NCBI GenBank assembly: GCA_017308115.1
Contig: JAFKFS010000015.1
Span: 1 to 64,000, forward strand
Direction of reading: 5' to 3'
Length of the DNA: 64,000 nt
Source: Bordetella sp.
GTDB taxonomy: Bacteria > Pseudomonadota > Alphaproteobacteria > Caulobacterales > Caulobacteraceae
The notes beneath the pieces are model-generated. The model worked only from the letters and a program-made list of their open reading frames with translations. It had not been told where the DNA came from and made no database searches. Numbering within the stretch: position 1 is the first letter of the stretch; each line of letters opens with the position of its first letter. Below are positions 27,296 through 37,464 of the stretch, in pieces. Made by a program: the position numbers and the translations under genes.

Positions 27296-28405
27296 ATGAC
27301 CGACGCCGCCCCCCCGCCGTCCGCTCCCGCCGCGCCCCCTACGCCGCCTCCGCCCGCCGCCCCGGTGCCGTCCAGCGGCCGCCGCGTGATGTGGAGCGTG
27401 GCCCTGATCGCCATGGCCGTGGTGGGGATCGGCCTGATCCTGCACGCCTGGCGCCTGCCGCCCTTCTCGGGCGGGCCGCAGACGACGGACAACGCCTATG
27501 TGCGCGGCCAGGTGACCCTCATCAGCCCCCAGGTCAGCGGCTATGTGACCTCGGTCGAGGTGCAGGACTTCCAGACGGTGAAGCAGGGCCAGCTGCTGGC
27601 GACCATCGACGACCGCATCTATCGCCAGCGGCTGGAGCAGGCGCAGGCCTCGCTGCACGCGGCCGAGGCGGCCCTGGCCAACTCGGCCCAGAGCCAGGCC
27701 TCGGCGCGCGGGTCGGTGGCCCAGACGCGCGCCGCCATCGCCGCCGCCCAGTCGGCCGCAGCCAAGGCCCGCGCCGATGCGACGCGGGTGCGAACCCTGT
27801 TCGAGGGCGGCTGGGTCGCCCAAGCCCAGGTCGACACGGCCCAGAACGCCCTGCGCGCCGCCGAGGCCCAACTGGCCGAAGCCCGCGCCGCCGAAGACGT
27901 GGCCCGGACCGGCGTCACCTCGGCCGTAGTCAGTCGGGGCTCGCTGGAGGCCGCCGTCGAGAACGCCCGCGCCCAGGTGCGCCTGGCGCAGATCGATCTG
28001 GACAATACCCGCATCACCGCGCCGCGCGATGGACGGCTGGGCGAGGTGACGGTGCGCCAGGGCCAGCAGGCGGCGGTCGGCGCCCAGTTCATGGCGCTGG
28101 TCCCCGACGTGGTCTGGGTCACGGCCAATATGAAGGAGACGCAGATGCGCGACGTGCGCGTCGGCCAGCCGGTCGAGATCACCGTCGATGCCCTGGGCGG
28201 ACGCGTCCTGACCGGCAAGGTCGAGCGCATATCGCCCGCGACCGGCTCCGAGTTCAGCGTCATCCGCCCCGACAACGCCACCGGCAACTTCACCAAGGTG
28301 GCCCAGCGCATCCCCGTCCGCATCGCCGTCGATCCGGGGCAGGAAGGGGTGGAGCGCCTATCGCCCGGCATGTCGGTGACGGCGCGGATCAGGGTGAAGG
28401 AATAG
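27296..28405 (+). CDS. HlyD/EmrA-family periplasmic adaptor of an efflux system
   Basis: 369 residues. A Pro/Ala-rich cytoplasmic start, one transmembrane helix (residues about 33-52, VMWSVALIAMAVVGIGLIL), then the biotinyl-lipoyl-like domain (TTDNAYVRGQVTLISPQVSG, then YVTSVEVQDFQTVKQGQLLA), a long alpha-hairpin of Ala/Gln-rich heptads (about 110-225), and the second half of the lipoyl domain (LDNTRITAPRDGRLGEVTVR). The C-terminal beta-barrel includes NMKETQMRDVRVGQPVEITV. This is the EmrA-type adaptor that links the inner-membrane MFS pump to an outer-membrane channel. It is third in the operon, with only 13 bases between genes. Confidence 0.94.
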   Translation: MTDAAPPPSAPAAPPTPPPPAAPVPSSGRRVMWSVALIAMAVVGIGLILHAWRLPPFSGGPQTTDNAYVRGQVTLISPQVSGYVTSVEVQDFQTVKQGQLLATIDDRIYRQRLEQAQASLHAAEAALANSAQSQASARGSVAQTRAAIAAAQSAAAKARADATRVRTLFEGGWVAQAQVDTAQNALRAAEAQLAEARAAEDVARTGVTSAVVSRGSLEAAVENARAQVRLAQIDLDNTRITAPRDGRLGEVTVRQGQQAAVGAQFMALVPDVVWVTANMKETQMRDVRVGQPVEITVDALGGRVLTGKVERISPATGSEFSVIRPDNATGNFTKVAQRIPVRIAVDPGQEGVERLSPGMSVTARIRVKE

Positions 28406-28418
28406 GCTCCGCCTCCAA

Positions 28419-28452
28419 TCCCGCTCATTCCGGCGTCCGCGGGGGTGAGCGG
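28419..28452. repeat. Single-hairpin relative of repeat family B
   Basis: cccgctcattccggcgtccg followed by cgggggtgagcggga; ends ccgctca / tgagcgg pair. It lies just after the efflux operon and could act as its terminator. Confidence 0.65.
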
Positions 28453-28544
28453 GAGCTGAGAATCGCCTCGCCGGGCTTGTTGCAGCGCAAAAACTTCACC
28501 GTCGCAGGCTTGCGTCAGCCTGTCGCAGGCCGCATCTGGAGCCG

Positions 28545-29804
28545 ATGACCAGCCCCCCCTCCTCCGCGATCAAGACTCCGCCCAAGGGGCCGGGCTTCGC
28601 CGAATTCGTCTGCCTGATCGCCGTGATGATGGCGCTGAACGCCCTGGCGATCGACGCCATGCTGCCGGCCCTGCCCTACATCGGCGAGGATCTGGGCGTG
28701 GCCAATGAGAACAGCCGCCAGTGGGTCATCACCGCCTATCTGCTGGGCTTCGGCGTGGCCCAGCTGTTCTACGGCCCGCTGTCGGACCGTTATGGACGCC
28801 GGCCTGTGCTGTTCACGGGCATCGCCGTCTATGTGGTCTTCAGCGTGCTGGCCGCCTTCGCCCACACCTTCGACCTGCTGATCCTGTCGCGGATCGGCAT
28901 GGGGATCGGGGCGGCGGCGACGCGGGTGCTGGCCGTCTCCATCGTGCGCGACCGCTACGCCGGGCGGACGATGGCGCGGGTCATGTCGCTGAGCTTCCTG
29001 GTCTTCCTGGGGGTGCCCATCCTAGCCCCGGCCGTGGGGCAGATGATCATGCTGGTCGCGCCCTGGCCGTGGATCTTCGGCGTCTTCGCCCTGGCGGGCG
29101 GCGCCTTCCTGATCTGGGCGGGCCTGCGCCTGCCAGAGACCCTGCACCCCGAAGACCGGATGCCGATCCACATCGGCCGCATCGCGAGCGCCTTCCGCTT
29201 CGCCCTGACCAGCCGGATCGGCATGGGCTACGCCCTGGCCATGACGGTCATCAGCGGGGCGTTGTTCGGCTTCATCAACTCCTCGCAGCAGATCTTCTTC
29301 GACGTGTTCAAGGCGCCGGGCCTGTTCCCTGTCGTCTTCGCCCTGGTGGCGGCGGGCATCGCCGTGGCCTCCATCCTCAACGCCCGCCTGGTCGAGAGGC
29401 TGGGCTCGCGCCTGATCGCCCACACGGCCCTGATCGGCTTCATCAGCTTCAGCGCCCTGCACGCCGTCATCGCCTGGACGGGACATGACAGCCTGTGGAT
29501 GTTCGCGGCGCTGCAGGCCTGCAAGATGTTCTGCTTCGGCTTCATCGCCGGCAATTTCGGCGCCATGGCCATGGAGCCCATGGGCCATATCGCGGGCACG
29601 GCCTCCTCGGCCCAGGGCTTCATCTCCTCGATCGGCGGGGCCCTGCTGGGCTTCGCCATCGGCCAGAGGTTCGACGGCACCACCGTGCCGATGACCGTGG
29701 GCTTCGTCGTCCTGGGCGTAGCGGCCCTGCTGCTGGTTCTGGCGGCCGAGAAGGGGCGGCTGTTCAAGGCCCGTCACCTGCCGCCGTCCGCAGCAAAGGC
29801 TTGA
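28545..29804 (+). CDS. MFS transporter, Bcr/CflA-type drug efflux
   Basis: 419 residues with 12 hydrophobic segments. N-terminal features match Bcr/CflA: MALNALAIDAMLPALPYIGE, then GFGVAQLFYGPLSDRYGRRP (MFS signature motif A), LSRIGMGIGAAATRVLAVSI, and the proline-rich ILAPAVGQMI. Transport is proton-driven with a broad drug or metabolite range (bicyclomycin, chloramphenicol or sugars in known members). It is a separate transcript from the TetR operon, 139 bases after the adaptor gene, with a hairpin repeat between them. No dedicated regulator is adjacent. Confidence 0.92.
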   Translation: MTSPPSSAIKTPPKGPGFAEFVCLIAVMMALNALAIDAMLPALPYIGEDLGVANENSRQWVITAYLLGFGVAQLFYGPLSDRYGRRPVLFTGIAVYVVFSVLAAFAHTFDLLILSRIGMGIGAAATRVLAVSIVRDRYAGRTMARVMSLSFLVFLGVPILAPAVGQMIMLVAPWPWIFGVFALAGGAFLIWAGLRLPETLHPEDRMPIHIGRIASAFRFALTSRIGMGYALAMTVISGALFGFINSSQQIFFDVFKAPGLFPVVFALVAAGIAVASILNARLVERLGSRLIAHTALIGFISFSALHAVIAWTGHDSLWMFAALQACKMFCFGFIAGNFGAMAMEPMGHIAGTASSAQGFISSIGGALLGFAIGQRFDGTTVPMTVGFVVLGVAALLLVLAAEKGRLFKARHLPPSAAKA

Positions 29805-29856
29805 TCTTTCGGGCGCAAGGGAGCCTTTTCGGGCGCATCTGAATACGGAGCGTTCG

Positions 29857-31824
29857 ATGACCCTGAAGCCGGTCGGGCGGGTTTCCGCCCTCGCTATAGC
29901 CGCAGCCCTCGCCGCATCCCTGGGCGCCTGCGCCACGACCGCGCCGGGAGGAAGCGCCATGACGACCGAAGCCGCCGCGACGCCCGCGCGTTCCGTCGAC
30001 TACGTCAACGACGCCCATTCCTACGCCCGCCCGGCCGAGGCCCGGGTGACGCACATCGACCTGGACCTGGCCGCCGACTTCGCCGCCAAGACCCTGTCGG
30101 GCAGGGCGACGCTGGACGTGACCGGCCGCCCCGGCGCGACCGAGGTGGTGCTGGACGCCAAGATGCTGGACATCAAGGGCGTGACCGACGCCCGCGGCCG
30201 CCCGCTGGAGTGGAATCTGGGCGCCGCCGACCCGATCAAGGGCCAGCCGCTGAGCGTGCGCGTCCCCGCCTTCCGAAGCGGCGAGACGCAGAAGATCGTC
30301 GTCGCCTATTCCACCCGCCCCGACGCCTCGGCCCTGCAGTGGCTCAGCCCGCAACAGACGGCGGGGGGGCAGAAGCCCTATCTGTTCAGCCAGGGCCAGG
30401 CGATCCTGACCCGCACCTGGATCCCGACCCAGGACAGCCCGGGCATCCGCCAGACCTACAGCGCCCGCATCACCGCCCCGGCCGATCTGACCGTGGTCAT
30501 GTCCGCCGAGCACCTGACGCCGCAGGGCGAGGCGGCGGGCGAAAGGCTAAAGGCCTGGCGCTTCAAGCTGGATCAGCCCATCCCGCCCTATCTGATCGCC
30601 ATCGGCGCGGGCGACCTGGCCTTCGCCCCGTTCGACGCGCGCACCGGCGTCTGGACCGAGCCGAGCCGCCTGAAGGCCGCCCAATGGGAGCTGGAGCCCA
30701 CCGCCCGAATGGTGGACGCGGCCGAGGCGCTGTACGGCCCCTATCGCTGGGGCCGCTATGATCTGCTGGTGCTGCCGCCCAGCTTCCCCTTCGGCGGGAT
30801 GGAGAACCCGCGCCTGACCTTCGCCACGCCCACCATCATCGCCGGAGACCGGTCGCTGGTGTCGCTGGTGGCGCACGAACTGGCCCACTCCTGGTCCGGC
30901 AATCTGGTGACCAACGCCACCTGGGCCGACATCTGGCTGAACGAGGGCACGACCACCTATTTCGAGAACCGCATCATGGAGGCGCTCTACGGCCGAGAGC
31001 GCGCCCTGCAGGAACAGGCCCTGGCCTGGAACGACCTGGTCGCCGAGATCGCCGCCACCGACCCGGCCGACACCCGCCTGCATCTGGACCTGACCGGACG
31101 CGACCCGGACGACGGCCTGTCGGGCATCCCCTATGACAAGGGCGCCGCCTTCCTGCGGACCATCGAGCGCATCGTCGGGCGCGAGACCTTCGACGCCTGG
31201 CTGCGCGGCTATTTCGACCGCCACGCCTTCCAGCCGATGACCGACGTGGGCTTCCTGAAGGACATCCGCGAGAATCTGGTCAAGGGCGACGCTGGTCTGG
31301 AGGCTGAGCTTCAACTGGAGAACTGGATCTATCAGCCGGGCCTGCCGTCCAACGCCCAGGCGCCGGTGTCGCACGCCTTCGAGGCCGTGGATGCGGCGGC
31401 CGAGGCCTTCTACGTCGCCAAGGGCCCGGCCTCGGCCGCGCCGTGGAAGGACTGGAACACCCAGCAGCGCCTGCGCTTCCTGTCGTGGCGGCCCGAGGGT
31501 CTGAAACCCGGCGCCGACTGGCTGACGGCCGCCCAGATGGCCGATCTGGAGCAGACGTTGAAGCTGGACAGCGAAGGCAACGCCGAACTGACCTTCGCCT
31601 GGCTGCAGGCGGCCCTGGCGAACCGCTATGAACCGGCCGTCGCCACCGCCGAACGCTTCCTGACCAGCCAGGGGCGGCGCAAATTTGTCCTGCCCCTGTT
31701 CCAGACCCTGTGGGCCGAAGGCGACTGGGGCCGCCCCATCGCCACGCGCATCTACGCCGAGGCGCGCCCGCTTTATCACCCGGTCACGAGCAACTCCGTC
31801 GATCAGGTCGTGGGGCGCCCTTGA
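29857..31824 (+). CDS. M1-family metalloaminopeptidase, lipoprotein
   Basis: 655 residues. A lipoprotein signal ends with lipobox LGAC (Cys about residue 25). Catalytic motifs are intact: substrate-binding GGMEN (in FPFGGMENPRLTF), zinc site VAHELAHSW (HExxH form) and downstream NEGTTTYFE. The C-terminal part (about 500-650) is the leukotriene-A4-hydrolase-type helical domain. The enzyme should remove N-terminal residues from peptides on the periplasmic side. GGAG lies seven bases before ATG 29857. Confidence 0.95.
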   Translation: MTLKPVGRVSALAIAAALAASLGACATTAPGGSAMTTEAAATPARSVDYVNDAHSYARPAEARVTHIDLDLAADFAAKTLSGRATLDVTGRPGATEVVLDAKMLDIKGVTDARGRPLEWNLGAADPIKGQPLSVRVPAFRSGETQKIVVAYSTRPDASALQWLSPQQTAGGQKPYLFSQGQAILTRTWIPTQDSPGIRQTYSARITAPADLTVVMSAEHLTPQGEAAGERLKAWRFKLDQPIPPYLIAIGAGDLAFAPFDARTGVWTEPSRLKAAQWELEPTARMVDAAEALYGPYRWGRYDLLVLPPSFPFGGMENPRLTFATPTIIAGDRSLVSLVAHELAHSWSGNLVTNATWADIWLNEGTTTYFENRIMEALYGRERALQEQALAWNDLVAEIAATDPADTRLHLDLTGRDPDDGLSGIPYDKGAAFLRTIERIVGRETFDAWLRGYFDRHAFQPMTDVGFLKDIRENLVKGDAGLEAELQLENWIYQPGLPSNAQAPVSHAFEAVDAAAEAFYVAKGPASAAPWKDWNTQQRLRFLSWRPEGLKPGADWLTAAQMADLEQTLKLDSEGNAELTFAWLQAALANRYEPAVATAERFLTSQGRRKFVLPLFQTLWAEGDWGRPIATRIYAEARPLYHPVTSNSVDQVVGRP

Positions 31825-31937
31825 TCCCTACCCACTCCCTCATCGATGGAGGAGGGGGAGCAGGTTCATCCGGCGGATGATCTTTCTGGCCTAGCGCCAG
31901 ACACAGACCGCCCATGTTCAACCCGGCACGGTGAAAT

Positions 31938-32516
31938 ATGCAGTCTTCCCTTCTCTTGGCCGCCGCAGGCGCAATCGCCGTCATTGCGGTTTCTTCCGCT
32001 CCGGTCGCAAAGGCCCAGACGCCTCTGGAACAGGGCCTCTCCGGCGCACTGCGCGGCTGTGAAGAGTGGGTTCTCAATCCCCAGAGCTGGACCGAAGGTC
32101 CCGCCCCCTTCCTCGCCGTCGTTGGGCTGGGCGACGCCATGGGTCAGGTCGCCAGGGTCGATGAGGCGTCGCTTCCCCCTCCGGCCCTGCGGCAGGGGAA
32201 TATATACTGGCGGATCAACTCAACGGAAACGGCGGGCTATGTGCTGGTCGTCTCCGATCAGACGCCGATGTGCCACATCACAGGCGGCGGGCGTGTCGAT
32301 CTGCAACCGGTTGTGGAAGCTGTCCTGAAATCCGCAGACTTCGACCGTCGCTGGGAAGCCGTTCAACAGTCCACGCAGCGCGACATGACGACGACCATCT
32401 TCCGGAACCGGATCGAACCGGCCCTTTCCATCATTGTCAGCCGCGCCAAAAGCCCCGGATCCCGGCTGGACAGGGTGCAGGTTCTGGTGAGCGGAGTATA
32501 CGAAATGTCCAGGTGA
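31938..32516 (+). CDS. Exported hypothetical protein
   Basis: 192 residues with a clear signal peptide (MQSSLLLAAAGAIAVIAVSS, then APVAKAQ). The mature protein has two cysteines (ALRGCEEWV and TPMCHITGGG) likely paired in the periplasm, a WRINSTETAGYVLVVSDQTP strand region, and a helical middle. I recognise no family; the Cys spacing and the C-terminal VQVLVSGVYEMSR suggest a small secreted enzyme inhibitor or structural protein, but nothing stronger. It lies between an aminopeptidase and an amidohydrolase gene on the same strand, with gaps of 113 and 86 bases. Confidence 0.7.
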   Translation: MQSSLLLAAAGAIAVIAVSSAPVAKAQTPLEQGLSGALRGCEEWVLNPQSWTEGPAPFLAVVGLGDAMGQVARVDEASLPPPALRQGNIYWRINSTETAGYVLVVSDQTPMCHITGGGRVDLQPVVEAVLKSADFDRRWEAVQQSTQRDMTTTIFRNRIEPALSIIVSRAKSPGSRLDRVQVLVSGVYEMSR

Positions 32517-32602
32517 AAGCCGTCTTTGGCGGCGGGCTCCGCAAGCCGGGCTTGACGCCGGGCCTAACCGCACGCTCCCCTGCGCCGCGACTGGAGGCGC
32601 TG

Positions 32603-34270
32603 ATGATCCGAACCCTGATGACGGCCCTGCCCCTGGCCGCCGCGCTGACGCTGGCGGCGGCCCCGACGGCCCATGCCCAGAACCTGTTGATCCGGGGCGG
32701 GACCATCCACACCGGCGTCGAGTCCCAGCCGACCGCCGAGGTCGTGGTCGTGCGCGACGGGCGCATCGCCTATGTCGGCGCCGCGAACGGCGCGCCTTCG
32801 GCCGAGGGGCTGGAGCTGGTGGACCTGAAGGGGGCGGCTCTGTTCCCCGGCTTCACCGACGGCCACGCCCACCTGGACGGCGTCGGCTGGCGCGAGATGA
32901 CGCTGAACCTGGAAGGCTCCGCTTCGGTCGTCGAGGCCATGGCGCGGCTGACCGCCTGGGCCGAGGCCCATCCCGAAGGCGTCATCGTCGGGCGCGGCTG
33001 GATCGAGACCCATTGGCCCGAAAAACGCTTCCTGACCGCCGCCGATCTGGACGCCGCCGCGCCGGGAAGGGCGGTGCTGCTGAGCCGCGCCGACGGGCAC
33101 GCCCTGGTCGCCTCCGGCGCCGCCCTCGCCGCCGCCGGGATCGAGGCGACGACCGAGGCTCCTTCGGGCGGCGAGATCCTGAGGGACGCCGCCGGACGGC
33201 CGACCGGCCTGCTGGTCGACGCGGCCCAGGCGCTGGTCGATCCGCTGACGCCCCAGGCCGATGCGGCGGCGACCCGCGCGGCCTACCGCGCCGGGTTCGA
33301 TGTCTACGCCCGCTACGGCTGGACCGGCGTCCACTTCATGAGCGCGCCGTGGAAGGACGTGCCCCTGCTGGAGGCGATGGCGCGCGAGGGCGAGGCGCCC
33401 CTGCGGGTCTACAACAGCATCGACATGGGCGACGCGCGCGCCCTGATGGCGGGCGGACCGCGTGAGGCCGCCGACGGACGGATCATCACGCGCGCGATCA
33501 AATTCTACGCCGACGGCGCCCTGGGCTCGCGCGGGGCCAGGCTGTTCGAGCCCTATGCCGACCGGCCGGACACCCGCGGCCTGATGCTGAGCGCGCGTGA
33601 GGACGTCCTGCCACTGTACGAGGAGGCGCTGCGCACCGGCGTCCAGATCGCCACCCACGCCATCGGCGACCAGGGCAACCACGACGTCGCCGCCTGGTAC
33701 GAGGAGGCGCTGCGCGCCGTGCCCAAGTCCGAGTGGAAGCTAGCCGATCCGCGCTGGCGCATCGAGCACGCCCAGATCATCCGGCCCCGCGACTATCACT
33801 ATTTCGACGAACTGCCGATCATCGCCTCCATGCAGCCCAGCCACGCCATCGGCGACCTGCATTTCGCCGCCGACCGCCTGGGCGACGCGCGGCTGGACGG
33901 AGCCTACGCCTGGCGGACGCTGGTGGATCGCGGAGTGATCGTGGTCGGCGGTTCTGACGCGCCGGTCGAGCGCGGCGATCCGCTGATCGAGTTCTACGCC
34001 GCCGTGGCGCGGCGCGACCTCAACGGCTTCCAGGGACCGGACTGGCGCCCGATCGAAGCGGTGGACCGGGCCACGGCGCTGAAGATGTTCACCCTGTGGC
34101 CCGCCTACGCCAGCTTCCGCGAAGCCGAACTGGGGACCATCGAGGTCGGCAAGCGCGGCGACTTCACCGCCTTCGACATCGACCTGATGACCGTCCCGGC
34201 TGCGGAGATTCCCAAGGGCCGGGCCGTGCTGACGGTCGTGGACGGGCGCATCGTCCACCGGGCCGACTGA
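32603..34270 (+). CDS. Exported amidohydrolase (YtcJ-like)
   Basis: 555 residues with a signal peptide (MIRTLMTALPLAAALTLAAA, cleavage near AHAQ). Amidohydrolase-superfamily landmarks: GHAHLDGVG (HxH metal pair), IKFYADGALGSRGARL, THAIGDQGNHDVAAW, WRIEHAQIIRP, and GGSDAPVERGDPL (metal-binding Asp). The layout matches the YtcJ/amidohydrolase-3 group; the substrate is unknown (related enzymes act on cyclic amides or formamides). The start has GGAGG six bases upstream. An upstream in-frame extension to 32270 lacks a signal peptide and is rejected. Confidence 0.92.
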   Translation: MIRTLMTALPLAAALTLAAAPTAHAQNLLIRGGTIHTGVESQPTAEVVVVRDGRIAYVGAANGAPSAEGLELVDLKGAALFPGFTDGHAHLDGVGWREMTLNLEGSASVVEAMARLTAWAEAHPEGVIVGRGWIETHWPEKRFLTAADLDAAAPGRAVLLSRADGHALVASGAALAAAGIEATTEAPSGGEILRDAAGRPTGLLVDAAQALVDPLTPQADAAATRAAYRAGFDVYARYGWTGVHFMSAPWKDVPLLEAMAREGEAPLRVYNSIDMGDARALMAGGPREAADGRIITRAIKFYADGALGSRGARLFEPYADRPDTRGLMLSAREDVLPLYEEALRTGVQIATHAIGDQGNHDVAAWYEEALRAVPKSEWKLADPRWRIEHAQIIRPRDYHYFDELPIIASMQPSHAIGDLHFAADRLGDARLDGAYAWRTLVDRGVIVVGGSDAPVERGDPLIEFYAAVARRDLNGFQGPDWRPIEAVDRATALKMFTLWPAYASFREAELGTIEVGKRGDFTAFDIDLMTVPAAEIPKGRAVLTVVDGRIVHRAD

Positions 34271-34401
34271 GGGGCGGACGGATCAGGCGGAATCCCGCCC
34301 CCTTCTCGTTGCGGGGCGGGGCCGCTTCGGTTAAGCCCCGCGCATAGGATTTCGTCTCCGGCCGCCGGTTGCGGCCGGAGCTTGGCGTTGGAGCGTCTGA
34401 G

Positions 34402-35373
34402 ATGGCTGATTTCGCCCCCGGTCTGGTCACTGTGTTCGGAGGCTCGGGCTTCATCGGAACCCAGGTGGTGCGCGCCCTGGCCCGTCGCGGCTGGCGCGTG
34501 CGCGTCGCGGCGCGCAACGCCAAGAGCGCGCCCGTGCTGCACATGGCCGGCGACGTCGGCCAGGTTCAGGTCGTGCGCTGCGACATCGCCGACAAGGCTG
34601 CGGTGGCCGAGGCCGTGCGCGGCGTCGACGCCGTGATCAACCTGGTCGGCATCCTGTTCGAGACCGGCGGCCGCAAGTTCAAGACCCTGCACGTCGAGGG
34701 CGCGGCCAACGTCGCCGAGGCGGCCAGGGCGGCGGGCGCCCGGCGTCTGACCCACATCTCGGCCCTGGGCGCCGACGCCGACGGCAAGGCCGACTACGCC
34801 CGCACCAAGGGCGAGGCCGAGGCCGCCGTGCGCGCCGCCTTCCCCGGCGCGGTGGTCGTGCGTCCGTCGATCGTCTTCGGCTCGGGCGACCAGTTCCTGA
34901 ACCGCTTCGCCGCCATGGCCAGCTGGTCGCCGGTCCTGCCGCTGATCGGCGGCGGCCAGACGAAGTTCCAGCCGGTCTATGTCGCCGACGCCGCCGAGGC
35001 GATCGCACAGGCGACCGTCCTGCCCGAGGCGGAAGGTCAGACCTATGAGCTGGGCGGCCCGTCGGTCTGGACCTTCGAGGACATCCTGAAGTTCATCCTG
35101 CGCGAGACCAACCGCAGCAACATCCTGCTGCCCCTGCCCTTCCCCATCGCGCGCCTGATCGGTTCGCTGGCCCAGATTCCGGCCGTGATCGGCCTGGCTC
35201 CGGCCCTGACCAAGGATCAGGTCGTGCTGCTGGAGACCGACAACGTCGTGACGCCGGGCGCCAAGGGCCTGGCCGACCTGGGCGTCGAGCCCTCGGGGCT
35301 GGAAGCCATCGCGCCGAGCTATCTGTGGCGCTACCGCGACGGCGGCCAGTATGCGGAGAGCCCCGCCGCCTGA
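34402..35373 (+). CDS. NAD(P)-binding protein, complex I NDUFA9-subunit family
   Basis: 323 residues. Rossmann start VTVFGGSGFIGTQVVRALAR (TGxxGxxG-like), and the short-chain dehydrogenase/epimerase pattern continues (GVDAVINLVGILFETGGRKF, then HISALGADADGKADYARTKG). Conserved for the NDUFA9 family: VVVRPSIVFGSGDQFLNRFA and QPVYVADAAEAIAQA. In mitochondria the subunit stabilises complex I with bound NADPH; the bacterial members are of less certain role. GGAG (in ttggagcgtctgag) precedes the start at 34402. Confidence 0.88.
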   Translation: MADFAPGLVTVFGGSGFIGTQVVRALARRGWRVRVAARNAKSAPVLHMAGDVGQVQVVRCDIADKAAVAEAVRGVDAVINLVGILFETGGRKFKTLHVEGAANVAEAARAAGARRLTHISALGADADGKADYARTKGEAEAAVRAAFPGAVVVRPSIVFGSGDQFLNRFAAMASWSPVLPLIGGGQTKFQPVYVADAAEAIAQATVLPEAEGQTYELGGPSVWTFEDILKFILRETNRSNILLPLPFPIARLIGSLAQIPAVIGLAPALTKDQVVLLETDNVVTPGAKGLADLGVEPSGLEAIAPSYLWRYRDGGQYAESPAA

Positions 35374-35377
35374 TTTT

Positions 35378-35497
35378 CCTCCCCATGCAATGGGGAGGTG
35401 GATCGGCGCTGAAAGCGACGAGACGGAGGGGCGGCTTGGTTCCGCCGCCATAGCCCCTCCACCGCTTCGCGGTCCCCCTCCCCACGATGTGGGGAGG
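35378..35497. repeat. Composite inverted intergenic repeat, family A
   Basis: cctccccatgcaatggggag at the left and cctccccacgatgtggggag at the right, each a hairpin, with inverted central segments (gacggaggggcggc / gcccctccaccgc). It separates the convergent NDUFA9-like gene and uppP and could serve both as terminator. Confidence 0.85.
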
Positions 35498-35504
35498 AAA
35501 GACG

Positions 35505-36311
35505 TTACAGCGCGCCCGTCGCGGCCAGGCCGATGACGCCGACAACGCCGACCACGATCCGCCACCAGGCGAAGGGGCCGAAGCCGCGCCGCGACACGAA
35601 GTCGAGCAGGAAGCGCACCACGGCCAGCGCCGAGACAAAGGCGGCGATGAAGCCGATGGCGATCAGGCCGAAATCGCTGAAGTCCAGCACGCCGCGGTTC
35701 TTGAACAGGTCATAGGCCACCGCCGCCCCCATGGTCGGCAGGGCCAGGAAGAAGCTGAACTCGGCGGCCGAGCGCTTGTCCGTCCCCAGCAGCAGGCCCC
35801 CGGCGATGGTGGCCCCCGAGCGCGACACGCCGGGAATCATGGCCAGGCACTGGAACAGGCCGATCAGGAAATAGACCCGATACGGATAGCGATCCGCATC
35901 CAGATAGGCGGGGATCTTGTTCATCCGGTCCAGCCACAGCAGCAGCACGCCGCCGACGATCAGGGCGACGCAGATCACCAGCGGCGTCTCGAACAGCACC
36001 GTCTTGATGAAGCCGTAGGCGAGGAAGCCGATCACCACGGCGGGAAGGAAGGCCACCAGCAGGCCGATCAGGAAGCGCCGCGCCTCCGCATCGAAGGGCC
36101 AGCGCGTCGCCAGCGTCCACAGCCGCCTGAAATAGACGCTGATGATGGCCAGCAGGGCGCCCAGCTGGATGACGATCTCGAACGTCTTGCCCGTGCTCTC
36201 GAAGCCGAGGAAATGCCCCAGCAGCAGCAGGTGGCCGGTGGAGGACACCGGAATGAACTCGGTCAATCCCTCGACCAGACCCAGAAGGATCGCCGTCAGC
36301 CAGTCCGCCAT
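35505..36311 (-). CDS. uppP: Undecaprenyl-diphosphate phosphatase (UppP/BacA)
   Basis: 268 residues with about eight membrane helices. Both UppP signatures are present: [20 protein letters not shown] (conserved Glu/Ser/His) and [19 protein letters not shown] (the PGxSRSGAT loop). The enzyme dephosphorylates undecaprenyl pyrophosphate to recycle the lipid carrier of cell-wall synthesis, and confers bacitracin tolerance. GGAG six bases before the ATG. It is convergent with the NDUFA9-like gene and divergent from the metal transporter at 36440. Confidence 0.97.
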   Translation of the reverse strand: MADWLTAILLGLVEGLTEFIPVSSTGHLLLLGHFLGFESTGKTFEIVIQLGALLAIISVYFRRLWTLATRWPFDAEARRFLIGLLVAFLPAVVIGFLAYGFIKTVLFETPLVICVALIVGGVLLLWLDRMNKIPAYLDADRYPYRVYFLIGLFQCLAMIPGVSRSGATIAGGLLLGTDKRSAAEFSFFLALPTMGAAVAYDLFKNRGVLDFSDFGLIAIGFIAAFVSALAVVRFLLDFVSRRGFGPFAWWRIVVGVVGVIGLAATGAL

Positions 36312-36439
36312 GAATGCTCCGCTCGGTCGCTTGGGCGGGGCGCGCCGCGCCCTGCGCGCCCCCGTCCGCCCCTCCTTAGCGTCCCAGCCCCGCCGCCGCC
36401 ATTGGCGCGGGCGCTGTTTTGGGCGACAAGGGCGAGGAA

Positions 36440-37402
36440 ATGACCGCCTCCCCTCTCGACGCCGCCCATGAGACCACGCGCCGGATCACCACCGTGTCGG
36501 TGGCGACGGCGGTCCTGCTGATCGTCATGAAGGCGTTCGCCCTGGGGGCGTCCGGCTCGGTCTCCATCCTGGCCAGCCTGGCGGATTCGACGCTGGACCT
36601 GGTGGCGTCCCTGGCGACCTTCATCGCCGTGCGCTGGGCCGCCGCCCCGCCCGACGACGAGCATCGCTACGGCCACGGCAAGGCCGAGGGCCTGGCCGCC
36701 CTGGTGCAGGCGGGCATGGTGCTGGCGTCGGGCGTCTTCATCGGCTGGGAGGCGGTGCAGCGCATCTTCGATCCGCGCCCCGTCACCTCGGGCGGGTGGG
36801 CCGTCGGGGTGGTCGTGCTGTCGATCGCCGTCACGGCGGGCCTGGTGTGGATGCAGACGCGGGCGATGCGGAAGACCGGCTCCCTGGCCGTGGCGGGCGA
36901 CCGGGCCCACTACGCCGCCGACCTGGCGGCCAATGTGGTGGTGCTGGTCGGGGTGATCTCGGGCGCCTTCCTCAAGGCGCCGGGGCTGGACGCGGCCGCC
37001 GGGCTGGTGGTCGCGGTCTGGCTGGCCTGGGGCGCGGTCAACCTGCTGAAGGGCGCCGCCGACCACCTGCTGGACCGCGCCGCCTCGGACGAGGACCGCG
37101 CCGCCATCGTCGCCGCGGTGACGCAGGACGCCCGCATCGCCGGCGTCCACCAGTTGCGCACCCGCATGGCCGGCTCGGCCCTGATGGTGCAGATGCATGT
37201 CGATCTGGACGCCGCGCTCAGCCTGAAGGCCGCGCACGACATCATCCTGGCCGCCGAGGAGCGAGTGCTGAAGGTCTTTCCCCAGGCCGACATCCTGATC
37301 CACGCCGATCCGCGCGGGGCGGCCGAGCCCCGCGGCGGCCAAACCCCGCCCAGGCCGACGACGACGGAGACGGCGCCGAGGACTCCAGGCCCCTGGTCCT
37401 GA
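36440..37402 (+). CDS. Cation diffusion facilitator (FieF-type) metal exporter
   Basis: 320 residues with six hydrophobic segments and a C-terminal cytoplasmic domain. Metal-site landmarks: [20 protein letters not shown] (DxxxD), then [17 protein letters not shown] (HRxGHGK), and [18 protein letters not shown] (HxxxD). The C-terminal domain ([20 protein letters not shown]) ends in a short proline-rich tail. CDF proteins use the proton gradient to export Zn2+, Fe2+ or similar ions. Start ATG 36440 is preferred over TTG 36419; GAGGAA is close by. Metal specificity is not clear. Confidence 0.93.
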   Translation: MTASPLDAAHETTRRITTVSVATAVLLIVMKAFALGASGSVSILASLADSTLDLVASLATFIAVRWAAAPPDDEHRYGHGKAEGLAALVQAGMVLASGVFIGWEAVQRIFDPRPVTSGGWAVGVVVLSIAVTAGLVWMQTRAMRKTGSLAVAGDRAHYAADLAANVVVLVGVISGAFLKAPGLDAAAGLVVAVWLAWGAVNLLKGAADHLLDRAASDEDRAAIVAAVTQDARIAGVHQLRTRMAGSALMVQMHVDLDAALSLKAAHDIILAAEERVLKVFPQADILIHADPRGAAEPRGGQTPPRPTTTETAPRTPGPWS

Positions 37403-37464
37403 CCCTGCGACAATCGCGCGCGGTAAAGAGGGCGTTAACGCGCGTAAGGGCATGAAGGCGGACG

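Noticed and set aside
25025..29804. Single large efflux operon including both MFS pumps
   Set aside because: A 139-base gap with a hairpin repeat separates the adaptor from the Bcr/CflA pump, so they are probably separate transcripts.
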